This document shows positions 12,274-24,151 of a stretch of 64,000 nucleotides of DNA, in pieces. The notes below the pieces were generated by a model, which had not been told where the DNA came from, did no database searches, and saw only the letters and a list, made by a program, of their open reading frames with translations. Every line of letters begins with the position of its first letter. The stretch's first letter is position 1. The position numbers were made by a program, and so were the translations under genes. The DNA is from Raphanus sativus. Its lineage: Eukaryota; Streptophyta; Magnoliopsida; Brassicales; Brassicaceae. Where the stretch lies: assembly GCF_000801105.2 (NCBI RefSeq), contig NC_079511.1, positions 14,903,792-14,967,791 on the forward strand, given 5' to 3'.

Positions 12274-12470
12274 TACAGTATAACATCTTAAATTAATAAT
12301 CAATAAATTAATATACTCTAAAAATCTATATAAATTAATATAATTTTATAATCCCAAATTGAGTTTTTGGTTCAATTAGTATATCGATAAATTAATAATC
12401 TCTTAAATTAATAAAAATTTATAATTTTGGTGTAGTCCCAAATTATTAATTTATAGAGGTTTCATTGTAT
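12274..12470. mobile_element. Emigrant-like MITE, short form
   Basis: The right end reads as TACAATGAAACCTCTATAAA on the minus strand and the left end is a decayed CAGTATAACATCTTAAATTA. This matches the Emigrant (pogo-type) terminal repeat CAGTAAAACCTCTATAAATT as I remember it. The internal phrase GTAGTCCCAA is shared with the copies at 33969, 37333 and 46607. Confidence 0.65.
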
Positions 12471-12734
12471 ATATATATGAAAGGAAAAACATTTTAAGAA
12501 ATTTATTCACACTATAATGGAATGTGGCAGTCTCACAATTACTTAAGAATGAACATTCACACTCTAATAATTTTTTTCACACTCTACATAAATGTGTTCA
12601 AACTATGTATTTAATGTTTTATTTTTAGTATAAAATTCACATGTAAGGTTTCAAAAAATATGAATTTAAAATCCAATTCTACGATAGGATATTAATATAT
12701 GATAAAAAAAAATCCAAAATCAACTAATATTCAA

Positions 12735-13600
12735 ATTAGGGATGTTCAATATGCTAAACCGAAGAGTATCGAACCGAACATAAATATATAATATGGTTTT
12801 GTTTTGGTATATACCGTCGTAACCAAATGTATGTAATTTTATAAAAACCGTAGGATTCGGATATGGTTTGATTTATAACTGATTAAACTGAAACATGTAA
12901 ATATGTATATATTTATAACGATGCATGAATATATATTTGTTATATGAGTTGAACCATAATTATAATTTGTAAATCACTTGAATCACTTGAATTATAATTA
13001 AGTAACAATTTACTGCAACTGAGGCTTCTTATTTTCTTAGTCTTTCTTTTTCGATATTTTTGCTTTATTTTAACAATAACTAAATTGAAGTAAAGATTAT
13101 AAATTTAATCAACAATTAGTTGAAATTCTTTACAACTTTTTTTTATCTTTAAACAAACAGAACTGTGTTCAATCGAAAACATATTAATTTGATAAACACT
13201 AAATATGGAAGAATATAAAAACTTTTATTTCATGCTTCAGTTTTGTCTTTTATTTTTATTTTCAAAATTTAGAGCTTTGATATTAATTCTAGATTTGATT
13301 ATTTTATTAGATGATAGAAGCATATTTTGTTTTTTATTATTTTATTTAAATATATAATATTTTTTAATAAATGACTTTTTGACAACATGACTCTAAAATT
13401 CGTATAATATATAATATGATCTCAAACTAAATAATTATTTTTTGATATAAAACCGAATAAACTGAAAACCGACGGTATATAAGCCAAATCGAACCGAAGT
13501 AAATATGGATTTAGAATAGTAGTTATATTTTACTAACCGAAATACAGTAAAAACCGAACATATCCGAAACCAACCCGATATCCGGATGAACACTCCTAAT
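12735..13600. mobile_element. Unclassified 866-bp inverted-repeat element
   Basis: The ends ATTAGGGATGTTCA and TGAACACTCCTAAT form an imperfect 14-bp inverted repeat. Inside each end lie ACCGAA-rich phrases in opposite senses, and the middle is AT-rich. No clear target duplication and no coding potential. The superfamily is not determined. Confidence 0.55.
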
Positions 13601-15600
13601 CTAAATGAAACCGAACTATTGTTTCATTCTCCAAAACATAATAAAAATAACAACTTCATCCCGCGCAAGATCCTACTGATATAAGGAAATCAAAATCATT
13701 TTACTATCATACGAGTATTATTGTGATATAACTTAACTTTCTTATAATAGAACTCATAAAATAACTTTTATCTTCACCTATAGCTGATGAACCTCAATAT
13801 AAACAATAATATAGTTTACTTTAGTCTTTTTTTGGTATAAAATCATGATCAACCAGACAATCAAAAGGTCACAAATGGAGAATTAATTTATTTTTGTTTG
13901 ACTAAAAATCGAAAAGAAAACACTGAAATCATTATATTCATATGCATAAGGTTATTTCTAACATTTCTAAACAAACAAAATATATTTCCAAATCCCTCCA
14001 TACATTCAAATATATTTATTTATTAAGTTATCATTTACCCCAATTCGATTTTTCTAACTTTTTGAACAAACAAAATAAATAGATTAAAATCCAAACCATA
14101 ATATATTTTAAAGTCCATCTATACATAAACAATGAGAAATATTAATCCTATAAGATATAGCAACCAAATTATGTAATTAAGGGGTGGATAAAAAATCAAA
14201 CCAGACAAAACCAAACTGACCCAACTGAATTCAAACCGATCCAAACCAAATCAAGTTCTATGCGTAAACCATCTGGTTCAAGATTTTATCAACCCAAATG
14301 GTTCGCTTTGGTTTGGTTTTAAACCAAACCAAGAAACAAAGTATTTCTCATTGTTTAAACCAAACCAAACCTAAAAATCAAAGTATTTTTAGTTAAATTA
14401 ATTAAATATACTAATCATATTATAATTTAATATATTTAACCATTTAACCTAAACAATTAAACCAAAATTTATACATTTTACTTCTAAAAAGAATAGAATA
14501 AATATAACTAAAATAAAATAAAATAATATGGATCTCATACATCAACATCAAAATCGAAAATTGCTTATGATATTTATATTAGGTTTGAAGATGATTATAT
14601 AAAATTATTGAACTACATCTTCTAGATTTTTATAATGATGTTTAGATTTACATTTAAATATGAAGAAAGTAATGAATTTAGTGTTCAATGATGATTTGTT
14701 TATGTTTTTATAAATTGTATTTTTGTAATAAAACTAAAAAAAACTTTAAAAAATCAATTCGATTGAACTGAACAAACACAAACAAAACCAAACATACACC
14801 AAATCGAAGTAAAACCAAACCAAACTAACTTGGCTTGACTTTGGTTAAGATTTTCTTAGACCTAAATAAACCAAACCGTATCCAAACCGAACCCATAACT
14901 AAACTGAATTGCCCACCCTAGGTAGTTTGTTTTCAAAATCTTTCTATTCTCTTGATTTGCTGATTAATCTACAGTAACTATAATATAAATCTTGACCACT
15001 TGCATCGAAAAATTAGTTGACTAAGTATCTATATCAAATATTGTGAATCATTAGAATCCAAATTATTGTCTGAATTTGTGCTAACTATAATATTGGTATG
15101 CCGAATATATATTACAATTAATTCATGTGATATTCCTTTGCAAATGGTGACAAGACCAACGACCAGAGAAGCAGGTGAATGAACCTGATAGAGTTCCTGA
15201 ACAACAAGATGATCTTTGCAAACTTGCGGTGCATTGTGTGCTTTGGCTTCCGCTTATTTGAGTAAAATATGTATATGTTTTACACCACTGAGTATTCAAA
15301 GATACTGTGTATGATACCTATTTGAAACTCTGTTTATTTTTGATATATGTAGAGACATAGCTCAAATAAATCTTGGGACTGGTAAAGAAATATATGATCG
15401 TCTGGATAAGTAGTTTGCTTGATTATTAAACTGTATCATAGCATACAAAGCAGTTTCTATGCTACATCCAATAAATCTACAACCCACACATAATACAAAT
15501 GTTAAGACCATACAACCAGCCCTGAAAATATATAAACACAATACATGTTTTACGTGCACTAATACAAACACATAGAGAAACTATCATTATATAACAGACA
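13601..15600. other. Repeat-derived AT-rich DNA with an AACCAAAC-rich element
   Basis: At 14165-14925 an element opens with GGGGTGGATAAAAAATC and closes with GCCCACCCTAGG, with AACCAAAC-rich arms. It resembles the element at 12735-13600 in design. No exon-like coding sequence is visible in the rest. The 69-codon frame at 15362-15571 shows no domain or splice context. Confidence 0.45.
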
Positions 15601-15757
15601 ACATTCTGAGACTGTAAGTTTTAAATAGATTAAAAAACAATTTTGAACTCATTCGAGATTAAAACTATGAACCACCATCAAGTGGATCAAGATAACAATT
15701 TTAAACTCATTAGAAAATAAAACATACAACCCGGCGCGTAGTGCGGAATACCACTAG
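15601..15757 (+). mobile_element. Helitron 3' end
   Basis: It ends in CTAG at 15754-15757, preceded by a GC-rich imperfect hairpin (CCGGCGCGTAGTGCGG) and the spacer AATACCA. This is the ATREP-like ending familiar from A. thaliana. A T follows the end. The 5' boundary was not found; the start given only marks visibly related sequence. Confidence 0.65.
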
Positions 15758-17389
15758 TAAATATATAAACATATATACGTTTTTCTCTTCATCAACTACC
15801 TAATCTAATATTCTCTCTCCAAAAATAGAATATTCTATATATTTTTCTAAATTTTTGCTTAAGTTTTGCTAAAGTTTTTCTATTCTTTTTTATAAGATGT
15901 TTACCATTGATATGTCTTTTGAACAAGTGAAATATGCATCGTCTATGCTTTGATGCAATTGAGAGGCAGTTTCATGCAACATATAAACTTTACAAGTGGA
16001 AAAATATCCGTACATGCGGTCGAACTCTAGTTAAGACTGTTACTTTAAAACCTTATAGAGCCTTGTTTAATGCCCCTAAAGTGGGGATGTCAATGTGAGA
16101 CTTCCCCTAGACTTGGGAAGCTCATTGAGATTTGAAGGCCATATCTTCCACAACATCAAAAAGGGAAGAGGAGTCATCTAGTCTGACGCTGCTCTGTATC
16201 AAGATAGGAACACAAAGTAGATCATCGATTCCTTCTTGTCTGTTAACATGACTTTCAAAGATCATTTCTTTTCGGAGTTCACTAAATCTATGGTGAAGAT
16301 GGGATCTATAGGAGTGAAGGTTGGTGTCGAGGGAGAGATCCGACACCAATGTAACACCACAAAGTAAAATTTCTATTTAAATAAAATCTGTTCTCTATGT
16401 ATTGTATGTGTTTGATCTAAATCTATTAATCATTAAAATGATATGTTATGGTTCAATCGTTTTTTTTTCCTTAAACATCTTTCTGTTTAATGTAATAAAG
16501 ACATGCAAGTTAGTTTGTTTGCATCTTTTGATCAGGAGAGAAACCAAACAGACATATATCCTGGCTTAATGATACTACTAAAGACAACAACTTATGTTGG
16601 AACTCTGTTTTTTTTTTATTGAACAAAAGAGGCTGATTTTTTTTCTCTTTTACGGTGGATTTTCCGGCTAAACTGGTGGTTTTGATGTCCATATTAATAG
16701 CTCGTTGGAAAGCTTGCAACAAGTACTACAATCTAGGATATTAAAATGTCATAAAAGATTTAAATTCAATGAGATATGATGCTAGGAAGTTAGTGACGTG
16801 GTGTTAAGAAAATACTGAAATTTTGAGCAAGTGCCAAAATAAACGAACAACCAACATTTGAAGCTTCTTTTATATGTTCACACAATTAAGATTGTTTGAA
16901 ATCAGACAGGAGAAAGTTGTCGTGTTTTTGGTCATGCTCAAAGATCCTCGTACATAAACAATTTTAGTTTTTTTTTTTCGAATTTTCAGTTTTGGAAAAA
17001 TGTCACCAAAGTCAACGGAGCTATATTTCTCGGTTCGGTTTCGAATTTTATTATTATCCAAATTGAACCAACATTGGTTTATAATTCAGTTTATCCGGTA
17101 AATATGGTATAAAACCAAAAAATATGATGTATAAATTTCGGTTTACTTCAGTTTATTTGGTCAAAATGTCTGAAACTGGTTGGTTTTTTTTTTGCTTGCC
17201 GGATGAACCGGAAATTCGAAAATTTTGTCATTTCGGTTCCTAAACCAAATGCTCAGGTCTACTCGACGAGAGTGCCAATCGGGGCCCTAATCCGTCGAGT
17301 CACAACATCAAACCTCGATCCTGGTTCTTCTCCGATCTATCTGGGGGTCTCTCTTACCTCTGACCCGACCCGACACAATCAATCACTCC
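15758..17389. other. Intergenic region upstream of the ubinuclein gene, with one coding-like remnant
   Basis: Mixed sequence of more balanced composition than the flanking TE fields. A minus-strand frame at 16122-16349 is open for 75 codons and contains SHLHHRFSELRKEMIFESH and VPILIQSSVRLDDSSSLFD. It looks like real coding sequence but I do not recognise the family. Its start is arbitrary and no neighbouring exons are visible. The last 200 bp (17190-17389) turn GC-richer, as in a gene leader. A GGTTCGGTTT-rich remnant lies at 17030-17170. Confidence 0.4.
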
Positions 17390-20300
17390 ATGGGGGAACA
17401 CAAGGCGACGACCACCACCGACGACGGCGAATCGTCGAGGACCTCGCCAAAGTTATTAGCTGCCGCTGATCGGAAATTACTCAAGGTTGAACTCCGGCGA
17501 GGCGAGACGACGTACGTCTCGTGGAAGAAGCTCATGAAGGAGGCTACCAAGAGCTATGCTTCTTCGGTGCCCGACACGGTTCCTCTTGCTAACCCTAATC
17601 TCGAGTCTCACCTCAATGCACCCGTGAGTTCTCAATTCTGGTCCTGTTCCTGTTGCCTTGTCCTTCTCCTGGGTGCTCAATTCTGGTTTTTTTTGGGAAC
17701 TTTCTGGTTTTAAGACAGAACCCTACTCAATGATTTATAACTGTTTGTCGGATTTTAACTCTTTTTTTTTCCTTGTCGGATGAACTGATTGGTCGGAAAG
17801 ATTTCTGTAAAGTCTTGGTGAAGTGAATTGTGCTGTCATTGCTCATTGGCATTGGGTTTGAGTCTCTAGGGATTCAATAAGCAAATTGTTGAATCTAAGA
17901 AAAACCTACAACTTGACAGTGATTTGTTGTCTAGGGAGATGTTCTTTAAAGCTGTTTTTCTTTCTTTCTAATGCATATGATTTGGATCATATCTGTTTCT
18001 TATGCTTTATTGATATATATATATCCAATGCAGGGACCACCAGCAGAAGGTGAAATGGTCGACCAACCTCATTCTAATCGTTTCAACGCCGTTATTGAGA
18101 AGATCGAAAGGCTCTACATGGTATCTTTCCCTATTTCTCTCTCACCATTTTTGTTTATTGTTTAGCAGTACTTAGTTAGATGAATATTTTGATTTTCTAG
18201 GGGAGAGATAGTAGTGATGGGGAAGAACTAGATGGTGCTCCGGACGACGACGAGTATGATACTGAAGACTCATTCATTGATGACGTTGAATTGGTTTGCA
18301 TAGATATCCTTCTTATGTTTCTTTTTCTTATGTGATCAAAGTGTATCATTCTTCTTCTTTTTTTTTGGGCATTGTAGGATGAGTATTTTGAAGTTGATGA
18401 TGCCAAAATCAAACATGATGGATTTTTCGTCAACAAAGGAAAGTTAGAACAGATGTAAGTTTCTTGTCCTCTTAATTAATTAGTTTGACAAATACCATTT
18501 CATATCAGTGTGGGCTCTGATTATAGATAGGATTCATGCTTTCCCAGTTTCTCTATACATATGCTATCATCTTCCATTTACCAGTTTCTCTAAAATTGTG
18601 AAACTTTTTGCAACAACAGTGAACCGTCAACAACAACTACAACAACTTCAAACCAGAAACCAAAGAAAAGGCAAAGGAAAGAGTCAGCAAAACCTTGCGG
18701 CGATGTTGTTGATGTATCCAGAAAACAAGGCAAGATAGCTAAGACGGATGTGGGAAAGGTAGTAAGTAGTACCATTGCTGCTTACAAATAACTTCTTTTT
18801 TTTTTGAATCCAGTCAAGAAGATTGATAACACGAATGTGAAATCCCAGGATCAATCAGCTGCTTCTGGGCCCTCTCTGAAGAAAAAGTCCACCGATTCAA
18901 AGACAGTGCAGGATTCGGTTTCTCTTTTGAAACAGCAAAGTGGCAATGACTCATTCTCGTTGGAAAATGTGAAGCATGGTGATAAAGGGAATCAGCTGAG
19001 AAACGCTCTAGGTCCAAGTCCGAAGTCGTCGAAGGCAGCTGAATCTTCTTCTGGCGGTCTTCATCTGAAGTACAGCAACAAAGTTGCTCATCAGCAATCT
19101 AATTCACCACTGCCAGGGAAATCTCGGCCAGATGTTTTGGCTAAATCAACACTAGTCCGCCAGAAGGAAAACACTGACAATGCAATAGTAAGCAGACAAT
19201 CTACTCAAACAACAGTAAGTACTTTCCAGCTATCTTACCTGTTTAAGACTTCTTAGTTTAGCTGGTCTGGAAAATGAAGGAAGCATGTACTCTAGGTTGA
19301 TCTTCCCCTCTGCTAATACTCGCTTCCTTGCATATACAGAGAAAAAGCGGTTCTAACGCCAGGCCTAAAACCTCAACACTTGAGAAAGCCTTCAGGGAAT
19401 TGGAGAAGGTGGTCGCTGAATGTGAGTTTTAACTTTTCAAGCACTTACTTGACTACTTGCATGACAATTTAAATACCGTTTTAGCAAACTATAATGTACA
19501 ATTTTACTGCAGCAAGGCCTCCTGCTGCCACTGAGAATCAAGATGCTGATACCTCTTCATCTCAAGCAGTGAAGAGGAGATTGCCAGGAGACGTAAAATC
19601 GAAGCTTGCTAAAGTTGCTAGGATTGCGGTAATCAAACTCTTATGTATGTTTCTTTTTTTTAATTCTCTTAAAAATCTTCCAGATGTATTGAGATTTTAT
19701 TTTATTTATTGAAGCAGGCGAGCCAAGGGAATGTATCAGGAGAGTTAATCAATCGTCTCATGAGCATTGTTGGTCATCTAATACAAGTTAGATCCCTGAA
19801 GGTAATCAATCACCTCTATCTCTTGTTTACCGGAGACTTGTTATCTGAATGGAGTTGTGATTCTTACTGAGGCATAAGATTATTGTTACAGAGGAACTTG
19901 AAAATCATGATTGATTCTGGAGACTCTGCAAATCGAGAAAAAGATAACAAATTTCAACGTATCAAGAATGAAGTTATTGAGATGTTGAAAGCACAGGTTA
20001 CATTGATGGAAGCCCAGGTTCTCTCTCTTCTCCTCTACTAGTTTCACTGGTTTGATTTTCAATTTGGTTTTCTTATCCGGTGCTTTTACATAGTTTCTTT
20101 TGTTCTTTGTCCCTGTTGTTGGATTTAGACATCCATTGTCCATGAATGCTTCTCTCTGATAATGGCTAAGCACTATATTTCCTCTGTTTTTTGGGTTTCT
20201 GTTATAGGTTCTATCTATTCTTTGTAGTGTTCATCCTCTTTTTTGAAGCACAAATGGTATCATGAATATTCTTTGCACTGAATTCACAGGCAACCAATCA

Positions 20301-21260
20301 AGAAGCTGGAACATCAGACGATTTTCAGGATGCTGGTCCACCTGCGAAGAAGAAGTTCGTCATGGATGCAGCGATGGAGGAGAAATTATGTGATCTATAT
20401 GACATCTTCGTTGATGTAATTAAGATTTTCCATTTTTGGCAACCTTACATGACACTGTTCAATTTGTTAGATCCAGACTTGAGAAGTATTAACACAGTTT
20501 CTGCTCTGTTTTTTTTTTTTGGCAATAATAGGGATTGGATGAAGATTCAGGTCCACATATCAGAAAGCTTTATGCAAATGTAAGTTACTTATCTTTTTGG
20601 CACTCTGGGTCTATTTGCTCTCTAAGTTCATTCGAAGTCACTAGACTAGACTCTAGTATTGGTTATCAGATCTTCCTAACTGAGTTTCTTTTGTGATTTA
20701 TTCATGCTCCAGTTAGCTGAACTCTGGCCAAACAGGTTAATGGACAATCATGGGATCAAGCGTGCCATTTGCCGAGCAAAGGAGAGACGGAGAGCATTGT
20801 TTGAAAATCATGGCAAGGAGATGGTATTTAACGGATCTCTTGAACATTTTTAAGACTGTTTCCATGATCTTGCAAACCTTTCTGGAGTGTGATCATTTAT
20901 CAGCTCTTTTCTTATTGCAAGGGTCAAGGGAAGATAACGAAGAGGAAACAGACACTACCAAAACCAGAGGGTACTACTTATCCTGAGAAGGCTTCGAGTG
21001 CTGGAGATAAAACAACAGGTGTTGTTGTACCAAGCGCAACCACCACGTCCTTAGTCACCACTCAACCTACAGTGGACAAGTCAAAGCAGCAACATGAGAA
21101 ACTAAAGGGATCCTCGAGCTCTTCAGCAGAAGCAAAGGCAGCCAGAAGAAAGACAGAAAAGAGTGTTGAAGAATCTCATCAGCTGTCCAGAGAGAAAGAT
21201 ATTGTTCTGGCTCTTAAGCAGCAGACACAGGCTCCCCCGGACCTGAACCTGCCAAGTTAA
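17390..21260 (+). CDS. UBN2: Ubinuclein-like HIRA-complex subunit (UBN)
   Basis: A subunit of the HIRA histone chaperone complex, which deposits histone H3.3 in the nucleus. I place 14 exons: 17390-17623, 18034-18120, 18201-18293, 18378-18454, 18620-18758, about 18819-19214, 19340-19421, 19513-19628, 19718-19801, 19892-20017, 20290-20415, 20532-20579, 20713-20823, 20922-21260. All join in frame to about 685 residues, close to the Arabidopsis length I recall. The HRD (HIRA-binding) core is at residues 126-165: YDTEDSFIDDVELDEYFEVD and then KHDGFFVNKGKLE. A second conserved block follows in exons 8-13 (GELINRLMSIVGHLIQVRSL; LAELWPNRLMDNHGIKRAIC). The middle is Ser/Lys-rich and the C-terminus ends PPDLNLPS, an EAR-like DLNxP motif. 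The first ATG is GC-rich and well placed. Exon 6 needs an acceptor moved by 5 bp to stay in frame. Two family members exist; neighbouring ACO5 favours UBN2 (At1g77310). Confidence 0.88.
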
Positions 21261-21882
21261 AGCACTCCGGCTTAGTTTCTGTAGTCGAAGCCTGGCTCTA
21301 GCCTTGCCTTTGTTTGTAACTTTAACGTATCTTCTAATTTTGCGTCTAGTCATAATTTTTCTAGTGTATTTTCTTTGAAGAAAGAGAGGAAGTCCTCTCC
21401 CCTGTGTACAAATTATAAAGATTTATTTTTAAGAAGAAGCTCAGTTTTCTTTGCTACTGAGCAAGTATGGTTAGAAATGGATGTTTATGAAATAATAAAA
21501 TTCTTATGACTACCTTAGGGCATGGACTATTATATCTTAAGCTGGAGATCTGACCTTAATCCAAACGAAAAGAGTTGAAATTTAATTTACACCGTTATAA
21601 AGCGATATTTGAACAGGATTCATGAGCTATGTACTTTTGGATTTAGGTTTAACCTGAACCGAAAAATCTGAATTAGGATCTATAAATATCCTAAATTATA
21701 TATATTTCAATTTTTATGTATGTTTATCTTAAAATCATTCAAGATTATAATGCTTACTTCATAGGAACGTAAAAAATATGATTTTGTGATTCCACATGAT
21801 ATGGAATGCAATTAAATATGGTCTTTTATAATGCAACTAAAAGTTTCTTGATTAAATGGTACACCAATAGCTTGAAATTTTT

Positions 21883-23618
21883 CTATATGCTCTCCGATCG
21901 AAGAGATTCCAGTTCATCCTTCTTTGCAATCTTAGTTAGCAAGTCCATTAATGCTTCCATCATCTTCTTCTGAGATGTCATAGCGTCCAAGATCTCCTTC
22001 TGAGAATTAATAAGCTGTCAAAGAAAACATGTTACATTACTCACTAATATTGTGTATGCAAAAAGACTTATTATAAATAAAATCAACAACTCATACCTGT
22101 TTCAGAATTGGAAGAACTGATGGTTCACTGTAAGCTTGCTCCTTGTGTTCATTATTAACTTCATTTTCATCTTGAATTGGAAGTTCAACTTCAAGTGATT
22201 CAGCTTCCTCCTTCTGCTCAGGAAGTTGATTTTCTCCAGCTTGCTCTTGCTCCTGCTCAATATTAATCTGAAAACATTTCACATAACTTACTAATTAATA
22301 TTGTGTATATAGAAAAAACTTATTATAAAGTGAATAAACAAGTCTTACCTGTTTCAGAATTGGAAGAACTGATGATTCACTGTAAACTTGCTCGTTGTGC
22401 TCAGTATTAACTTCATCTTCATCTTGAATTGGATCTTCAACTTCAAGTGATTCAGCTTTCTCATTCTGCTCAGTAACTTGATCTTCTCCAGCTTGCTCCT
22501 GCTTCTCAGGAACTCGAACTTCTCCAGCTTGCTCATTCTCCTCAGGAACTTGATCTTCTCTAGCTTGCTGCTCCTTCTCCTCAGGAACTTGGTCTTCCCT
22601 AGCTTGCTCATGAACTTGGTTTTCTCCAGCTTGCTCCTGCTCAATATTATTCTGAAATTTTGTGTATAGGTTTTGGAAGTTTAATTATTTATGCAATAAA
22701 TACAATTGTTTTATGTTTTTTTTGTACTAGCCTTGTGGTCAACGTTGAGCTGCTGCTGCTTCTGGCTCTGGAGTTTCTCTGCTCTTCTTTGTGCAGCACG
22801 CACCAATGAAAGTTGCTTGTAAGCTTTACATCCCTTTTTACCAGTAAAATAGAAGTCATACATCTTCTGGGTTGTTCTGAGTGGCTGACCAAATCTCGCG
22901 GACAAAGTCTCATGCATCTCATCGAATGAGTAACAAGCTTCAACACATTTCGACGTGGCACGAACAATAGGTTTCATGTCATCACCTTTCTTATTGTACA
23001 TCTCTTCAAGTGAAACCAGAGTCTTCTGAATGAAGACTTGAACTTCAGAGTTTAGTGAAGCCTGAAACAAAGCACATTTGTTATATCAGTGTTCTGACAA
23101 AACACAAAAAAAAAAAAAAAGAAGCAAAAACACGTTTTTTGAAACTAACCATTATATCGTCAACAGCTTCACAGATTTTGTCATAGTAAGTCTCTTGTAA
23201 ACCTTTGATTCCAGCGAGGAGCTTCTTGTTGTTTGTGATGTTGTTTTCGATGAGAAGATTATTCCAGATGTCACCATTTCCCAGAGTTTTCACAGTATTA
23301 GGGTCTAGATAGTATTTGGTTACTTGAAACACACGTAATTGAAGAAACCACGTCAAACATTTGCAGAATTGAAGCAAGAAATTAAAGCTCATCATACATT
23401 ATAATTACAGAACACAAAGAAATCAAACTGCAATAAACAAATCTAGCAAGAAAAAGAAAAAACAAAATCAAGCAACAGAGAAGACAAGTCAGCTCCTAGA
23501 GACAAAAGCTGAAAGGAATACACTTACATGTTTTAATTGGTACGTAATCTTCCTCATAAACAATAGGCTGCTTATGTTTCTGCTTAGGCTTCTGCTTAGG
23601 CTTCTGCTTCGGACCCAT
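21883..23618 (-). CDS. Uncharacterised Lys/Glu/Gln-rich protein with duplicated exons
   Basis: I do not recognise this family. Six minus-strand exons join in frame: 23618-23528, 23322-23150, 23061 to 22732 or 22744, 22651-22349, 22267-22097, 22014-21883, giving about 395-399 residues. The N-terminus MGPKQKPKQKPKQKHKQ is basic. Residues about 30-195 look folded (YYLDPNTVKTLGNGDIWNNL; GIKGLQETYYDKICEAVDD; FGQPLRTTQKMYDFYFTGKK). The C-terminal part is an acidic coiled coil of EQAGEDQVPE-like units ending in LINSQKEILDAMTSQKKMM. Exons 4 and 5 are tandem duplicates: SLEVEDPIQDEDEVNTEHNE against SLEVELPIQDENEVNNEHKE, both ending SSVLPILKQ or PSVLPILKQ. The exon 3 donor is doubtful: AAC|GTTGAC, or a GC-AG intron at AAG|GCTAGT. 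Without splicing there, translation would stop after STKKT. It converges with the ubinuclein gene, 622 bp apart. Confidence 0.65.
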
Positions 23619-23639
23619 GGCAGAGAAAGATGTTCTTGA

Positions 23640-24150
23640 GCGACTAGAGGGAGAGAAGAACAAGATTGAAATTTTAGGGTTACCGGGGGGGAATCATGAA
23701 TCTATAATATAAATGTGTGGGCTTCGTATTATAGATTGCGTTGGGCCTCCGTATTAAACACTGACCCATCAGCAGGCACAGTCAAGTTACGTCTTACGCC
23801 CGTCTTCGTCTCTGTCGTTTCTTCCTCCGGTGTCTCATCTGTTTTGGTCGATTTTAAGTCTATATGCACGTCCATGTCTCTTCACCCTCGATTTTAAGTC
23901 TATATAACAACAGGTTTTTTTTTTTTTTTTTTTGGTTACAGGGGTGATGTTGGTCTTAATATTACGTCATTATATTGACATATTATATTTAAATGATGTG
24001 AACAGTTATGGATATGGATGCAACAAGCAACGCAACCAGAACTGAGCTATGATGGCTTCTTCCGCAAGAAAATTGTGAAACTCTCTTTCTGTATTTCATT
24101 TGGTTGGATTTTAAAATAAGCATATTAATTTTCTAAACAGAAACAATATT
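23640..24150. other. Region between the unknown gene and the VAN3-binding-like pseudogene
   Basis: The first 100 bp are the leader and promoter side of the minus-strand gene. A T-run lies at about 23912-23932. The 60-codon frame at 23715-23897 has no recognisable domain. Nothing else is supported. Confidence 0.4.
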
Positions 24151-24151
24151 G

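Noticed and set aside
22354..22669. Lys-rich and Leu-rich frames opposite the coiled-coil exons
   Set aside because: They mirror the repetitive exons of the real minus-strand gene in other frames.
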